NCBI RefSeq assembly: GCF_030410515.1
Contig: NZ_JAUHHD010000003.1
Location: 186,001-250,000, forward strand
Reading direction: 5' to 3'
Length of the DNA: 64,000 nt
DNA from: Arthrobacter sp. YD4
GTDB lineage: Bacteria > Actinomycetota > Actinomycetes > Actinomycetales > Micrococcaceae
This document shows positions 25,785-35,849 of this stretch, one piece after another. The position numbers and the translations under genes are program-made. A model generated the notes under the pieces. That model made no database searches. It saw nothing but the letters and a program-made list of their open reading frames with translations, and had not been told where the DNA came from. Positions within the stretch are counted from its first letter, which is position 1. Every line of letters starts with the position of its first letter.

Positions 25785-27173
25785 CTAGGTAGGCCAGCCC
25801 TCGGGGCCCGGGGTGCCGGCCGGGTATTCCTCCAGCGGCACGCTGTCCCTGGCCCAGGCCTTGATGACCGGCGCCACGATCCGCCAGCAGTCCTCGGCGG
25901 TGTCGGCCCGGACCGAGAGCAGCGGGTCGCCGCTGAGGACACCCTCGAGGACTTCGCCGTAGGGGAGCAGGTCCGAGGCGCTCAACTCCGCCTTCAGGGT
26001 GGCCCGGTCCAGGCTGAGCACGTTCCCGGGGCCGTTGACGTCGACGTCGAACTGCAGGGTGTCGGGGCCGAAGCCGATCCGCAACTGGTTGGGGGAGTCG
26101 ACGCCGGTGAACCCCTTGGGCAGGTGTGGCACCGGGCGGAACGTCACGATGGCCTCCTTGCGCATGGAACCGAGTGCCTTCCCGGACCGGAGCATGAACG
26201 GCACGCCCTGCCAGCGCCAGTTGTCGATGTCCACCCGGACCTCGGCGAGGGTCTCGGTGTTCCGGGACGGGTCGACGCCCTTTTCCTTCGCGTAGTCGGG
26301 AACCCTTCGGCCATCGATCGAGCCGGCCGAGTAACGGGCCCGGCGGGTGTTCTTTGCGTAGGGGGCCTTGATGCTGCTGGCCCGCAGGAGGGTGGCGACG
26401 GCGTCCCGCAGGTCCCGTTCGTCCACTGAGGCCGGCGGCTCGATCGCCATCAGGGCCATGATCTGCAGCAGGTGGCTCTGGATCATGTCCCGCAGCGCGC
26501 CCGCCCCGTCGTAGTACCGGGCCCGGCCCTCGAGCGCGAGGTCCTCGTCGAAGATGATTTCCACCTTCTCGATGTGCTCCCGGTTCCAGACCGGCTCCAG
26601 GAAGGTGTTCGCGAAGCGGAGGCCCAGGATGTTCAGGACCGTGGCCTTGCCCAGGAAGTGGTCCACCCGGTGAATGTGGTCCTCGGGCACCAGGGCGGCG
26701 AGGGTCTTGTTCAGGTGCCGGGCCGATTCCTCGCTGGAGCCGAAGGGCTTCTCCATCACCAGCCGGGTGCCGGCGGGGACTTCCTCCGGGGTCAGTGCCT
26801 CGCAGGCCAGCTGGCTGATTTTCGGCGGCAGCGCGAAGTACACCGCCACCGGGCCCTCCAGCCCGGCCAGCAGGGACGCCAGTTCGCCGCCCGAGGTGAC
26901 GTCCAGGCGGTGGTAGCTGGTGGAGGTGCGGATCCGCTTGAGTTCGCGTTTGCCGTCCGTGTTGGCCTGCGAGTTTGCGTCCGCGAAGGCGGTGTCCAGC
27001 CGCTCCAGCCACTGCTCCTGGCTCCAGTCGTCGGAGCCGGCGCCCACCAGGGTCAGGCCGGCGGCATGGCCGCGGGCCACCAGCCGGGCCAGGCCCGGGA
27101 GCAGCAGCCGGCCGGTCAGGTCGCCGGACGCGCCGAGGATGAGCAGGGTCTTTACCGTCGGTTCACTGGTCAC
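25785..27173 (-). CDS. zwf: Glucose-6-phosphate dehydrogenase
   Basis: 462 aa. Oxidises glucose 6-phosphate to the lactone, making NADPH. Nucleotide motif GASGDLTGRLLLPGL at residues about 14-28, EKPFG, and the substrate/active-site motif RVDHFLGK. C-terminal beta-sheet domain with YYDGAGALRDMIQSHLLQ. Shorter than the usual 490-510 residues, and not next to opcA, pgl or tkt/tal, so it may be a second Zwf paralogue. GTG start. Convergent with glnK, divergent from ffh. Confidence 0.92.
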   Translation of the reverse strand: MTSEPTVKTLLILGASGDLTGRLLLPGLARLVARGHAAGLTLVGAGSDDWSQEQWLERLDTAFADANSQANTDGKRELKRIRTSTSYHRLDVTSGGELASLLAGLEGPVAVYFALPPKISQLACEALTPEEVPAGTRLVMEKPFGSSEESARHLNKTLAALVPEDHIHRVDHFLGKATVLNILGLRFANTFLEPVWNREHIEKVEIIFDEDLALEGRARYYDGAGALRDMIQSHLLQIMALMAIEPPASVDERDLRDAVATLLRASSIKAPYAKNTRRARYSAGSIDGRRVPDYAKEKGVDPSRNTETLAEVRVDIDNWRWQGVPFMLRSGKALGSMRKEAIVTFRPVPHLPKGFTGVDSPNQLRIGFGPDTLQFDVDVNGPGNVLSLDRATLKAELSASDLLPYGEVLEGVLSGDPLLSVRADTAEDCWRIVAPVIKAWARDSVPLEEYPAGTPGPEGWPT

Positions 27174-27323
27174 CTACGCCAGCATGCCACCTCCGAGCCG
27201 GGTCTTGGTACCCTAGATAGTCGAGTCCCGTTGTCGGGCCGGTTCGTTCCGGCGAGACAGTTCCGACACTGGCGCGCCGTTCCGGCCGCCAGCTGCAGAT
27301 CCACTGAAAGAAGTGCACGGCGC

Positions 27324-28904
27324 GTGTTCAATTCACTCTCTGACCGGTTGACAGCAACCTTCAAGAACCTTCGCGGCAAGGGCCGCCTGACCGAGGCCGA
27401 CGTCGACGCCACGGTCCGGGAGATCCGCCGTGCCCTGCTTGACGCCGACGTCGCCGTGCCGGTGGTCCGCGAATTCACCTCCCGCGTGCGCGAGCGTGCC
27501 CTCGGCGCCGAGGTCTCCGGCGCGCTGAACCCCAGCCAGCAGATCGTGAAGATCGTCAACGAGGAACTCGTCGAGATCCTCGGCGGCGAGACCCGCCGGA
27601 TCCGGCTGGCCAAGACCGGCCCCACCATCATCATGCTCGCCGGCCTCCAGGGCGCCGGTAAGACCACCCTCGCCGGCAAGCTCTCCAAGCACCTGAAGTC
27701 CCAGGGCCACAGCCCCATGCTGGTGGCCTGTGACCTGCAGCGCCCCAACGCCGTTACCCAGCTGCAGGTCGTCGGCCAGCGCGCCGGCGTACCGGTGTTC
27801 GCCCCGCACCCCGGCGCCACCTCCACCGAGCTGGACCACCCGGCCGGCGACCCGGTCGCCGTCGCCCGCGCCGGCGTCGAGGAAGCCAAGCGCACCCTGC
27901 ACGACGTCGTGATCGTGGACACCGCCGGCCGCCTCGGCGTCGACGCGGACATGATGGAGCAGGCGCGCCAGATCCGCCGGGCCATCGTCCCCAACGAAGT
28001 CCTGTTCGTCATCGACTCGATGATCGGCCAGGACGCGGTCAACACCGCCATGGCGTTCGACGAGGGCGTCAACTTCACCGGCATCGTGCTCTCCAAGCTC
28101 GACGGCGATGCCCGCGGCGGTGCCGCGCTCTCCGTCGCGTCGGTCACCGGCAAGCCGGTCATGTTCGCCTCCACCGGCGAAGGCCTGGACGACTTCGAGC
28201 TCTTCCACCCGGACCGCATGGCCTCCCGCATCCTCGACATGGGCGACGTGCTCACCCTGATCGAGCAGGCCGAGAAGTCCTGGGATAAGGACGAAGCGGC
28301 CCGGATGGCAAAGAAGTTCGCCGACCAGGAAGACTTCACCCTCGAGGACTTCCTCGCCCAGATGCAGCAGATCCGCAACATGGGCTCGATGAAGAAAATG
28401 CTCATGATGATGCCCGGCGCGCAGAACATCCGGCAGCAGCTCGAGCAGTTCGACGAGCGCGAAATCGACCGGGTCGAGGCGATCGTCCGGTCCATGACCC
28501 CGCACGAGCGGGTCGCGCCGAAGATCATCAACGGTTCCCGCCGCGCCCGCATCGCCCGCGGCTCGGGCGTGCACGTCTCCGAGGTCAACGGCCTGCTGGA
28601 ACGCTTCGCCCAGGCGCAGAAGATGATGAAGAAGATGGCTGCCGGCGGCGGCATTCCGGGGATGCCCGGGATGCCGGGCATGGGCGGCGGGGCCCGCAAG
28701 GGCAACAAGCCCGCGCCCAAGAAGAAGGCCCGCTCCGGCAACCCGGCCAAGGCCGCGCAGGAGCTCAAGGACGCTGAGGCACGGCGCGCAGCCGGCGCCA
28801 AGGCCGTCCCCACCGGCGCCTCCTTCGGCCAGCAGGGCGACTTCGATCCGTCCCAGCTGAACCTGCCCAAGGGCTTCGACAAGTTCCTCGGCGGCAACAA
28901 GTAG
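27324..28904 (+). CDS. ffh: Signal recognition particle protein Ffh (SRP54)
   Basis: 526 aa from GTG 27324; the frame is open far upstream but that part is antisense to zwf. GTPase that binds signal sequences and 4.5S RNA. N-terminus VFNSLSDRLTATFKNLRGKG; G1 GLQGAGKTTLAGKL; DTAGRLGVD; SKLDGDARGGAAL. The M domain (from about residue 300) is methionine-rich (MKKMLMMMPGAQN and KMMKKMA) and holds the RNA-binding RRxRIARGSGV. The tail contains a short GMPGMPGM repeat and lysine-rich stretches. A CTAGATAGT -10-like region lies around 27213. Confidence 0.96.
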   Translation: MFNSLSDRLTATFKNLRGKGRLTEADVDATVREIRRALLDADVAVPVVREFTSRVRERALGAEVSGALNPSQQIVKIVNEELVEILGGETRRIRLAKTGPTIIMLAGLQGAGKTTLAGKLSKHLKSQGHSPMLVACDLQRPNAVTQLQVVGQRAGVPVFAPHPGATSTELDHPAGDPVAVARAGVEEAKRTLHDVVIVDTAGRLGVDADMMEQARQIRRAIVPNEVLFVIDSMIGQDAVNTAMAFDEGVNFTGIVLSKLDGDARGGAALSVASVTGKPVMFASTGEGLDDFELFHPDRMASRILDMGDVLTLIEQAEKSWDKDEAARMAKKFADQEDFTLEDFLAQMQQIRNMGSMKKMLMMMPGAQNIRQQLEQFDEREIDRVEAIVRSMTPHERVAPKIINGSRRARIARGSGVHVSEVNGLLERFAQAQKMMKKMAAGGGIPGMPGMPGMGGGARKGNKPAPKKKARSGNPAKAAQELKDAEARRAAGAKAVPTGASFGQQGDFDPSQLNLPKGFDKFLGGNK

Positions 28905-28961
28905 CGACACGCTGCGGCTGGCCACGGCGTATGTCGCGGCCCCGTTGACGGACCCGTGGAA

Positions 28962-28967
28962 TAGGCT
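28962..28967 (+). promoter_or_regulatory. Candidate -10 box, leaderless hydrolase gene
   Basis: TAGGCT ends 6 nt before the ATG at 28974, with no separate Shine-Dalgarno. A TTGACG lies at 28945-28950 but the spacing (11 nt) is too short for a classical -35. Confidence 0.4.
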
Positions 28968-28973
28968 TGGAGC

Positions 28974-29723
28974 ATGTTCAAGGAGCGCGTAGTTTTCGTC
29001 CACGGGGCCGGCAGTTTCGGTGCCGCGGCGTGGCCGAAACAGCACGGCATGGCGCTGGCCTATGACGCGCTCTTCCTCCGCCGGCACGGCTTCGACCCGG
29101 TGGCCGAGCCGCTGGAAACCGACTTCGCGGCCGACGCCGGGATCGTCCTCGGCGCCCTGGCCGACGACGGCCGCGGGGCCGCCGGAGGCCACGTCGTCGC
29201 TCACTCCCAGGGCGCCATCGCCGCGATGATGGCCGCCGTCGAACGGCCCGACCTGGTCCAGTCCCTCACGCTGGTGGAACCGGCTTGCCTGTCCCTGACG
29301 GCGGAACTGCCGGCCACCGCCGCGCACCGGACCCTGATGGAACCGCTCTTCGACGTCCGGCACAGCCTGAGCGACGAGGACTTCCACCGCGAATTCGTCC
29401 GCCGGGTGTTCGCCGCCCACGCCCCGCTTCACGGCGCCGCCGGGGAAGTCGCGGTGGACAACGCCCGGGAGGCGCGGCGGCTCCGGCTGCAGGCGCCGGC
29501 TTGGGAGGCGCCCCTGCACATCGTCCCCGGCGTCCCCACGCTGGTCCTCACCGGCGGCTGGGAACCGTTGTACGAGGAGATCGCCGGCTACCTCGTGGAG
29601 ACCGGCGCCCGGCACCGCACCGCCTCGGGCGGGCACCGGCCGCAGGACTCGCCGGAAGGGGACCGGGCGATCCGCTCCTTTATCGCCGACGTCGTCCGCA
29701 GCCGGCACGCCCGCGCCTCCTAA
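28974..29723 (+). CDS. Alpha/beta-hydrolase fold protein
   Basis: 249 aa. VVFVHGAGSFGAAAW forms the oxyanion region, AHSQGAIAAM the nucleophile elbow with Ser, and GGHRPQDSPEG near the C-terminus supplies the probable catalytic His. The protein could be an esterase, lipase or peptidase-type hydrolase; the sequence does not say which. It stands alone between ffh and the convergent thiC. Confidence 0.78.
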   Translation: MFKERVVFVHGAGSFGAAAWPKQHGMALAYDALFLRRHGFDPVAEPLETDFAADAGIVLGALADDGRGAAGGHVVAHSQGAIAAMMAAVERPDLVQSLTLVEPACLSLTAELPATAAHRTLMEPLFDVRHSLSDEDFHREFVRRVFAAHAPLHGAAGEVAVDNAREARRLRLQAPAWEAPLHIVPGVPTLVLTGGWEPLYEEIAGYLVETGARHRTASGGHRPQDSPEGDRAIRSFIADVVRSRHARAS

Positions 29724-29762
29724 CCCGCCCCTCGTTACTCCGGGCCTCCTAGCCCCAGCCTG

Positions 29763-31526
<1,764 letters not shown>

Positions 31527-31533
31527 TTACTCA

Positions 31534-31617
31534 CTTCCTTCGCCGGCATTACCCGGACAGGTTCAACGGTCGCAGGCTGCCTCAGCCCGATCTCAGCCCC
31601 TGCAAGGGCTCCCGTGT
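31534..31617 (-). promoter_or_regulatory. TPP riboswitch (thi-box) controlling thiC
   Basis: Read on the minus strand the leader shows the TPP aptamer landmarks in order: GGAGCCC, GGGGCTGAGA, GACCGTTGAACCTG, CCGGGTAATGCCGGCG and GAAGGAAG. Thiamine pyrophosphate binding would sequester the terminal GGAAG, which is also the only ribosome site for thiC. Confidence 0.95.
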
Positions 31618-31679
31618 GGTCGTAGACGAAGCTATCACAGGGCCCCGGACGGGGCTCCAAGGTTTCCGCCGCGCGCGAT

Positions 31680-31685
31680 TAGGCT
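31680..31685 (+). promoter_or_regulatory. Candidate -10 box, leaderless amidohydrolase gene
   Basis: TAGGCT with 7 nt to the ATG at 31693; same arrangement as at 28962. It lies just upstream of the thi-box on the other strand. Confidence 0.4.
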
Positions 31686-31692
31686 GGGACCC

Positions 31693-32790
31693 ATGAGCGG
31701 CATCATCGAATTCACCGGGTCCGTCCTCACCGCCGTGGACCGGGAGCGGCGCGGCCTGTGGTCCGTGGACGGGGTGCTGACCTTCGACCGTCCGGAGGCG
31801 GCGCCGGACCAAGTCATCGACGGGTGGGTAATCCCGGGACTGGTCGACGCTCACTGCCACATCGGGCTCGGGCCCGGCGGTGACGTGGACGCCGCCGTCG
31901 CCGAAACGCAGGCGCGCACGGACCGTGACGCCGGGACCCTGCTGGTCCGCGACGCCGGGGCGGTGCATGACACCCGCTGGATCCAGCAGCGGCGGGACCT
32001 GCCCCGGATCATCCGCGCCGGCCGGCACATCGCCCGGAGCCGTCGCTACCTGCGCGGCCTCGCCGTCGAGGTGGACCCCGGTGACCTGGTCGAGCAGGTC
32101 CGGAAGCAGGCGCGGGCGGGCGACGGCTGGGTCAAACTCGTGGGGGACTGGATCGACCGCGACGCCGGGGACCTCGCCGCAAGCTTTCCCGCCCGCACCG
32201 TCAGGGACGCCGTCAGCGCCGCCCACGACGAGGGCGCCCGGGTCACCGCGCACTGCTTCGCCGAGGACACCCTCGATGACATGCTCGACGCCGGGATCGA
32301 CTGCATCGAGCACGCAACCGGGCTGCTGCCCCGCCATCTTCCGCGTTTCGTCGACCACGGCGTGCCGATCGTCCCTACCTTGATCAACATCGCCACCTTC
32401 CCGGACATCGCCGCGCAGGCCGAACCTAAGTTCCCGCGCTACGCCGCCCACATGCGCGCGCTCTGGGAACGCCGGGCCGAGCGGGTCCTCGAGGCCCACG
32501 AGGCCGGGGTGGCCATCTACGCGGGCACCGACGCCGGGAGCGTCATTGCCCACGGGCGGATCGTCGACGAGTTGGAGGCACTGCATGCCGCCGGACTGAG
32601 CGCGGCCACCGCCCTCAGCGCCGGCGCCTGGTCCTCCCGGGCCTGGCTGTACGCCGCCGGAATCGCCGAGGGTGCGCCCGCCGACGTCCTGGTCTGCGCC
32701 GCTGACCCGCGGCGGGATCTCTCCACGTTGCGGAATCTGCGCGCCGTCATCCTCCGCGGGGACGTCATCGGCGCGGCATCCGCGGAATAA
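31693..32790 (+). CDS. Metal-dependent amidohydrolase (imidazolonepropionase-like)
   Basis: 365 aa from ATG 31693. Amidohydrolase-superfamily barrel with metal ligands VDAHCHIGLG (HxH), the carbamylated-Lys-type WVKLVGDW, AHCFAE, IEHATG and GTDAGS (Asp). The N- and C-terminal beta-sandwich parts are short (about 45 and 60 residues). The closest recognisable group is imidazolonepropionase-related and prolidase-like enzymes; no histidine-utilisation genes are nearby, so the substrate is open. Divergent from thiC. Confidence 0.83.
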   Translation: MSGIIEFTGSVLTAVDRERRGLWSVDGVLTFDRPEAAPDQVIDGWVIPGLVDAHCHIGLGPGGDVDAAVAETQARTDRDAGTLLVRDAGAVHDTRWIQQRRDLPRIIRAGRHIARSRRYLRGLAVEVDPGDLVEQVRKQARAGDGWVKLVGDWIDRDAGDLAASFPARTVRDAVSAAHDEGARVTAHCFAEDTLDDMLDAGIDCIEHATGLLPRHLPRFVDHGVPIVPTLINIATFPDIAAQAEPKFPRYAAHMRALWERRAERVLEAHEAGVAIYAGTDAGSVIAHGRIVDELEALHAAGLSAATALSAGAWSSRAWLYAAGIAEGAPADVLVCAADPRRDLSTLRNLRAVILRGDVIGAASAE

Positions 32791-32791
32791 A

Positions 32792-32803
32792 TTGAAGCTT
32801 CAA
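32792..32803. promoter_or_regulatory. Perfect palindrome upstream of the VOC gene
   Basis: TTGAAGCTTCAA in an AT-rich patch, about 62 bp before the ATG of the VOC-domain gene. Such 12-bp palindromes are typical operator cores of MarR/HxlR-type repressors of dioxygenase genes. Confidence 0.4.
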
Positions 32804-32865
32804 GTAATTTTATCTGGTGAGAGCCGCCGAACGACGGCTGAACCCCACAGCACCGGAGTGATGCA

Positions 32866-33741
32866 ATGACCACCAACGCCGCCACCCAGGACCTCTTGCC
32901 GGCCGACCTCTCGATGGGCACCGTGATGCTCAAGGTCGGCGACCTGGCGATGATGACCGACTATTACCAGCGCGCCCTCGGCCTGGAGGTGGTGGCCGAG
33001 CAGGGCGGCGGCCTCTACCTCGGACGCGGCCAGACGCCGCTGGTGCACCTCGCGCCGGCCCCGGGACTGAACCTCCCCTCCCGGGGCGAGGCCGGGCTCT
33101 TCCACACCGCCCTCCTGTTCGAGGACCAGGCGGCGCTGGCCGCCACCGTCGCGACCGCCGCCCAGTACGATCCCCGATTCTTCACCGGCAGCGCGGACCA
33201 CCTGGTCAGCGAGGCCTTCTACTTCAACGACCCCGAGGGCAACGGCATCGAGTTGTACTGGGACCGTCCGCGCGAGGAATGGTCCTGGGATGGCGCGAAT
33301 GTTGTCATGGACAGCCTGGCACTGCCGCCGCAGCGTTACCTGGAGCAGCACCTCACCGAGGCGTCGCTCGCCGGCCAGCACGAAACCGGCGCCGGCGTCG
33401 GGCACGTCCACCTCCAGGTCGGCGACGTGAAGGCGGCCCACGACTTCTACGTCGGGACCCTGGGCTTCGAAAAGACCGCAGGCTGGCAAGGCCAGGCGCT
33501 TTTCGTCTCGGCGGGCGGCTACCACCACCACATGGCCATGAACATCTGGAACAGCCGCGGCGCCGGCCCCCGGCGCGACACGCTGGGCCTGGGCGAGGTG
33601 CTGATCGAGGTGCCCTCCGGGGACGACGTCGGCGCCCTCGCGGACAGGCTCAAGGTCGCCGGCGTTGCGTCCCACCACACCGGGGCCGAGCTCCGGTTTG
33701 ACGACCCCTGGCGCAACCGGATCCGGGTCGCCGTCCGCTGA
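32866..33741 (+). CDS. Two-domain VOC (glyoxalase/extradiol dioxygenase-like) protein
   Basis: 291 aa with two vicinal-oxygen-chelate modules (about residues 18-130 and 168-280), similar in layout to Bacillus CatE/YfiE catechol 2,3-dioxygenase-like proteins. Metal ligand candidates are the His of GHVHLQVGD and of YHHHMAMN in the second module and the Glu of NGIELYWDRP at the end of the first. The start of module 1 (GTVMLKVGDL) lacks the usual His, and the end of module 2 lacks the usual Glu, which fits the CatE pattern of a single metal site per chain. Catalysis is not proven by the sequence. Confidence 0.8.
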   Translation: MTTNAATQDLLPADLSMGTVMLKVGDLAMMTDYYQRALGLEVVAEQGGGLYLGRGQTPLVHLAPAPGLNLPSRGEAGLFHTALLFEDQAALAATVATAAQYDPRFFTGSADHLVSEAFYFNDPEGNGIELYWDRPREEWSWDGANVVMDSLALPPQRYLEQHLTEASLAGQHETGAGVGHVHLQVGDVKAAHDFYVGTLGFEKTAGWQGQALFVSAGGYHHHMAMNIWNSRGAGPRRDTLGLGEVLIEVPSGDDVGALADRLKVAGVASHHTGAELRFDDPWRNRIRVAVR

Positions 33742-33826
33742 CCGGCCATCGGGCCGTCAGCCGATAGGCTGGGTCGACGCCACACGCCGCGGCCCCCGGG
33801 CCGCCCGAAATCCAAGGATGAGCCCC

Positions 33827-34264
33827 GTGGGATTTACCGAAGTCTTCGTCGCCACCCATGACGCCGCGCTCAAGCGGGCCGCCGCACTCGCCGGGGGCGC
33901 CCCCGCCGGCCCGGACGCCGTTCGGATCGAGGACATCAGCGACTACGAGATCGAACGGCTGGGGGACCTCGCCGGCACCGCCGTCCACGCCGCCGGTGCC
34001 GACTACGAACTCGCGATGGTCGACGTCTCCAGCGACGCCCTACTCGGCGTGCCCGCCGCCATGGTCCGGACCCTCGCCGAGCTGCTCAGCTACGAGACCG
34101 ACGAGGGCGAAAGTGTCCTGGCCGATGTCGCCGGGCAGTGGGCGGCCGAGGAGGACATGCCCTTCGGTGCCGCCGAGGCCCTCGGCCACGCCCGGCGGAT
34201 CGCGGAGCTCGCCTCCGCCGTCGACCCCGCTGCCCGCACCGAACTGTACGTCTGGACCGCCTGA
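33827..34264 (+). CDS. Conserved-looking protein of unknown function
   Basis: 145 aa from GTG 33827, with AAGGA 8 nt upstream; ATG 33818 is an alternative. Acidic, alanine-rich, no membrane segment or signal peptide. Recognisable only as a small soluble protein with ELLSYETDEGESVLADVAGQ-like helices and a C-terminal TELYVWTA strand. I cannot name a family. It stands alone between the VOC gene and the rpsP operon. Confidence 0.6.
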   Translation: MGFTEVFVATHDAALKRAAALAGGAPAGPDAVRIEDISDYEIERLGDLAGTAVHAAGADYELAMVDVSSDALLGVPAAMVRTLAELLSYETDEGESVLADVAGQWAAEEDMPFGAAEALGHARRIAELASAVDPAARTELYVWTA

Positions 34265-34309
34265 GCCGGACTGCGGCGCCACCCGCGGCGGCCCGCCGCG
34301 GGTGTCAAG

Positions 34310-34338
34310 TCGAAATCGGCGCGGTGATCTGGCACAAT
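34310..34338 (+). promoter_or_regulatory. Candidate promoter of rpsP operon
   Basis: CACAAT (34333-34338) in the context TGGCACAAT, with TCGAAA (34310-34315) 17 nt upstream, a 4/6 match to TTGACA. The same GGCAnAAT core occurs upstream of rplS and of the DUF3145 gene. Confidence 0.4.
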
Positions 34339-34473
34339 GATCAGGTACTTGATCTGCGTGGCCCCTCTCTCCGCGTCTGGATCTTGTCCTTTTAGAACCC
34401 CCTAGTATGGCCCGCCCCACGGGTGCAGAACGCCGGGTTCGACCCCGTTTCAGAAACAGGAGTGACCACAAAA

Positions 34474-34896
34474 GTGGCCGTTAAGATTCGCCTTAAGCGC
34501 TTCGGCAAGATGCGCGCCCCGTACTACCGCATCGTCGTCATGGACTCACGCTCCAAGCGTGACGGCCGTGCCATCGAGGAGATCGGCAAGTACCACCCGA
34601 CCGAAGAGCCCTCGTACATCGAGGTCGACTCGGACCGCGCCCAGTACTGGCTCGGCGTCGGCGCTCAGCCGTCCGAGCAGGTTGCCGCGATCCTGAAGAT
34701 CACCGGTGACTGGCAGAAGTTCAAGGGTCTGCCCGGCCAGGAAGGCACCTTGAAGACCAAGGCTGCCAAGGAAGGCTTCGTAGCCCCGGAGAAGGGTTCC
34801 GTCATCATTCCGGAAGCCATCACCAAGAAGGCCAAGAAGGACGACGCAGCCGAGGCCCCGGCCGACGCCGAAGCAGAGACCACCGAGGCTGAGTAA
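34474..34896 (+). CDS. rpsP: 30S ribosomal protein S16
   Basis: 140 aa from GTG 34474, placing [20 protein letters not shown] at the N-terminus as in all bS16 proteins. The core ends near residue 85; a charged Lys/Ala/Glu C-terminal extension (about 50 residues, [16 protein letters not shown] region then acidic) is normal for actinobacteria. AGGAG lies 11 nt upstream. First gene of rpsP-khpA; rimM and trmD follow after a strong hairpin. Confidence 0.97.
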   Translation: MAVKIRLKRFGKMRAPYYRIVVMDSRSKRDGRAIEEIGKYHPTEEPSYIEVDSDRAQYWLGVGAQPSEQVAAILKITGDWQKFKGLPGQEGTLKTKAAKEGFVAPEKGSVIIPEAITKKAKKDDAAEAPADAEAETTEAE

Positions 34897-34897
34897 C

Positions 34898-35140
34898 TTG
34901 CTGGCAGACGCGCTCGAACACCTGGTCCGCGGGATTGTAGACAGCCCCGAGGACGTCAAGGTCAGTGCCAAGAACAACCGCCGGGGGGACACCCTTGAGG
35001 TGCGCGTTCACCAGGACGACCTTGGCCGGGTGATTGGCCGCCAGGGCCGGACCGCACGCGCACTGCGCACCGTGGTTGCGGCACTGGCAGACGGTGAGCC
35101 GGTGCGGGTCGACGTCGTCGACACCGACCGCCGCCGGTAG
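34898..35140 (+). CDS. khpA: KH-domain RNA-binding protein KhpA
   Basis: 80 aa. TTG start one base after the rpsP stop. A single KH domain with the GxxG loop in VIGRQGRTARALRTV, preceded by VRVHQDDLG. KhpA pairs with KhpB (Jag) to bind RNA and influences cell elongation in Gram-positive bacteria; it is regularly placed between rpsP and rimM. Confidence 0.93.
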   Translation: MLADALEHLVRGIVDSPEDVKVSAKNNRRGDTLEVRVHQDDLGRVIGRQGRTARALRTVVAALADGEPVRVDVVDTDRRR

Positions 35141-35165
35141 CGCAGCCAGCACACGCTTGATCTCT

Positions 35166-35210
35166 GTCCGGCCCCTCCACCAGCATTGGTGGAGGGGCCG
35201 GACTGTTTTG
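35166..35210 (+). terminator. Strong terminator between khpA and rimM
   Basis: Perfect 17-bp stem (35166-35182 with 35187-35203), loop GCAT, then TGTTTTG. It would reduce read-through from the ribosomal protein gene into rimM-trmD. Confidence 0.85.
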
Positions 35211-35266
35211 CGCACACTGCGCCCCCACAACGACCCATCCTTCCCATCCCCGAACAAGAGGACAGC

Positions 35267-35848
35267 ATGCAGCTTCAGGTGGCACGAATCGGCAAACCCC
35301 ACGGCATCCGCGGCGAGGTCACCGTCCAGGTGCTGACCGACGCCCCCGGTGACCGGTTCGTCCCGGGCACCCAGTTCGTCGTGGAGCCCGCGTCCGCCGG
35401 CCCGCTCACGGTCGAGAGCGCGCGCTGGAACAAGGACATCCTGCTGCTGGCATTCGAGGAGGTGGAGACCCGCAACGATGCGGAGGCCCTGCGCGGCGCC
35501 AAGCTCTTCATCGAAACCGAAGAACTCGACGAGGACGACGACGAGGGCTGGTACGAGCACGAACTCGTCGGCCTGGACGTCCGGGTGGGCAACGAGGTGG
35601 TGGGCACGGTCTCCGCGCTGCACACCATGCCCGTCCAGGACCTGCTGGTGGTCAAGGACCGCGCCGGCAAGGAAATCCTGATCCCGTTCGTGGAGCAGAT
35701 CGTCCCCGAGGTCAACGTCGCCGAAAAGTACGTCCTCGTCACCCCGCCGGCGGGCCTGTTCGAGGTCAACACGGACACCGCCGCGACCCCCGACGACGGC
35801 GACTCCGCCGACAGTGCCGCCGAGGACGCAGACGGGGACCGCGCCTAA
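35267..35848 (+). CDS. rimM: 16S rRNA processing protein RimM
   Basis: 193 aa from ATG 35267 (AGAGGA upstream). Helps mature the 30S head around S19. N-terminal beta-barrel with [15 protein letters not shown] and C-terminal PRC-barrel beginning at [11 protein letters not shown]; ends with [17 protein letters not shown], the usual RimM signature, then an acidic Asp/Ala tail. One base separates its stop from the trmD ATG. Confidence 0.95.
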   Translation: MQLQVARIGKPHGIRGEVTVQVLTDAPGDRFVPGTQFVVEPASAGPLTVESARWNKDILLLAFEEVETRNDAEALRGAKLFIETEELDEDDDEGWYEHELVGLDVRVGNEVVGTVSALHTMPVQDLLVVKDRAGKEILIPFVEQIVPEVNVAEKYVLVTPPAGLFEVNTDTAATPDDGDSADSAAEDADGDRA

Positions 35849-35849
35849 G

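Noticed and set aside
26472-27323. Extended N-terminus of Ffh
   Set aside because: This part is antisense to zwf and has shadow-frame composition; the normal Ffh N-terminus begins at GTG 27324.
28650-28690. GMPGMPGM coding repeat in ffh as a tandem repeat of interest
   Set aside because: Met/Gly-rich tails of this kind are common in actinobacterial SRP54 M domains.
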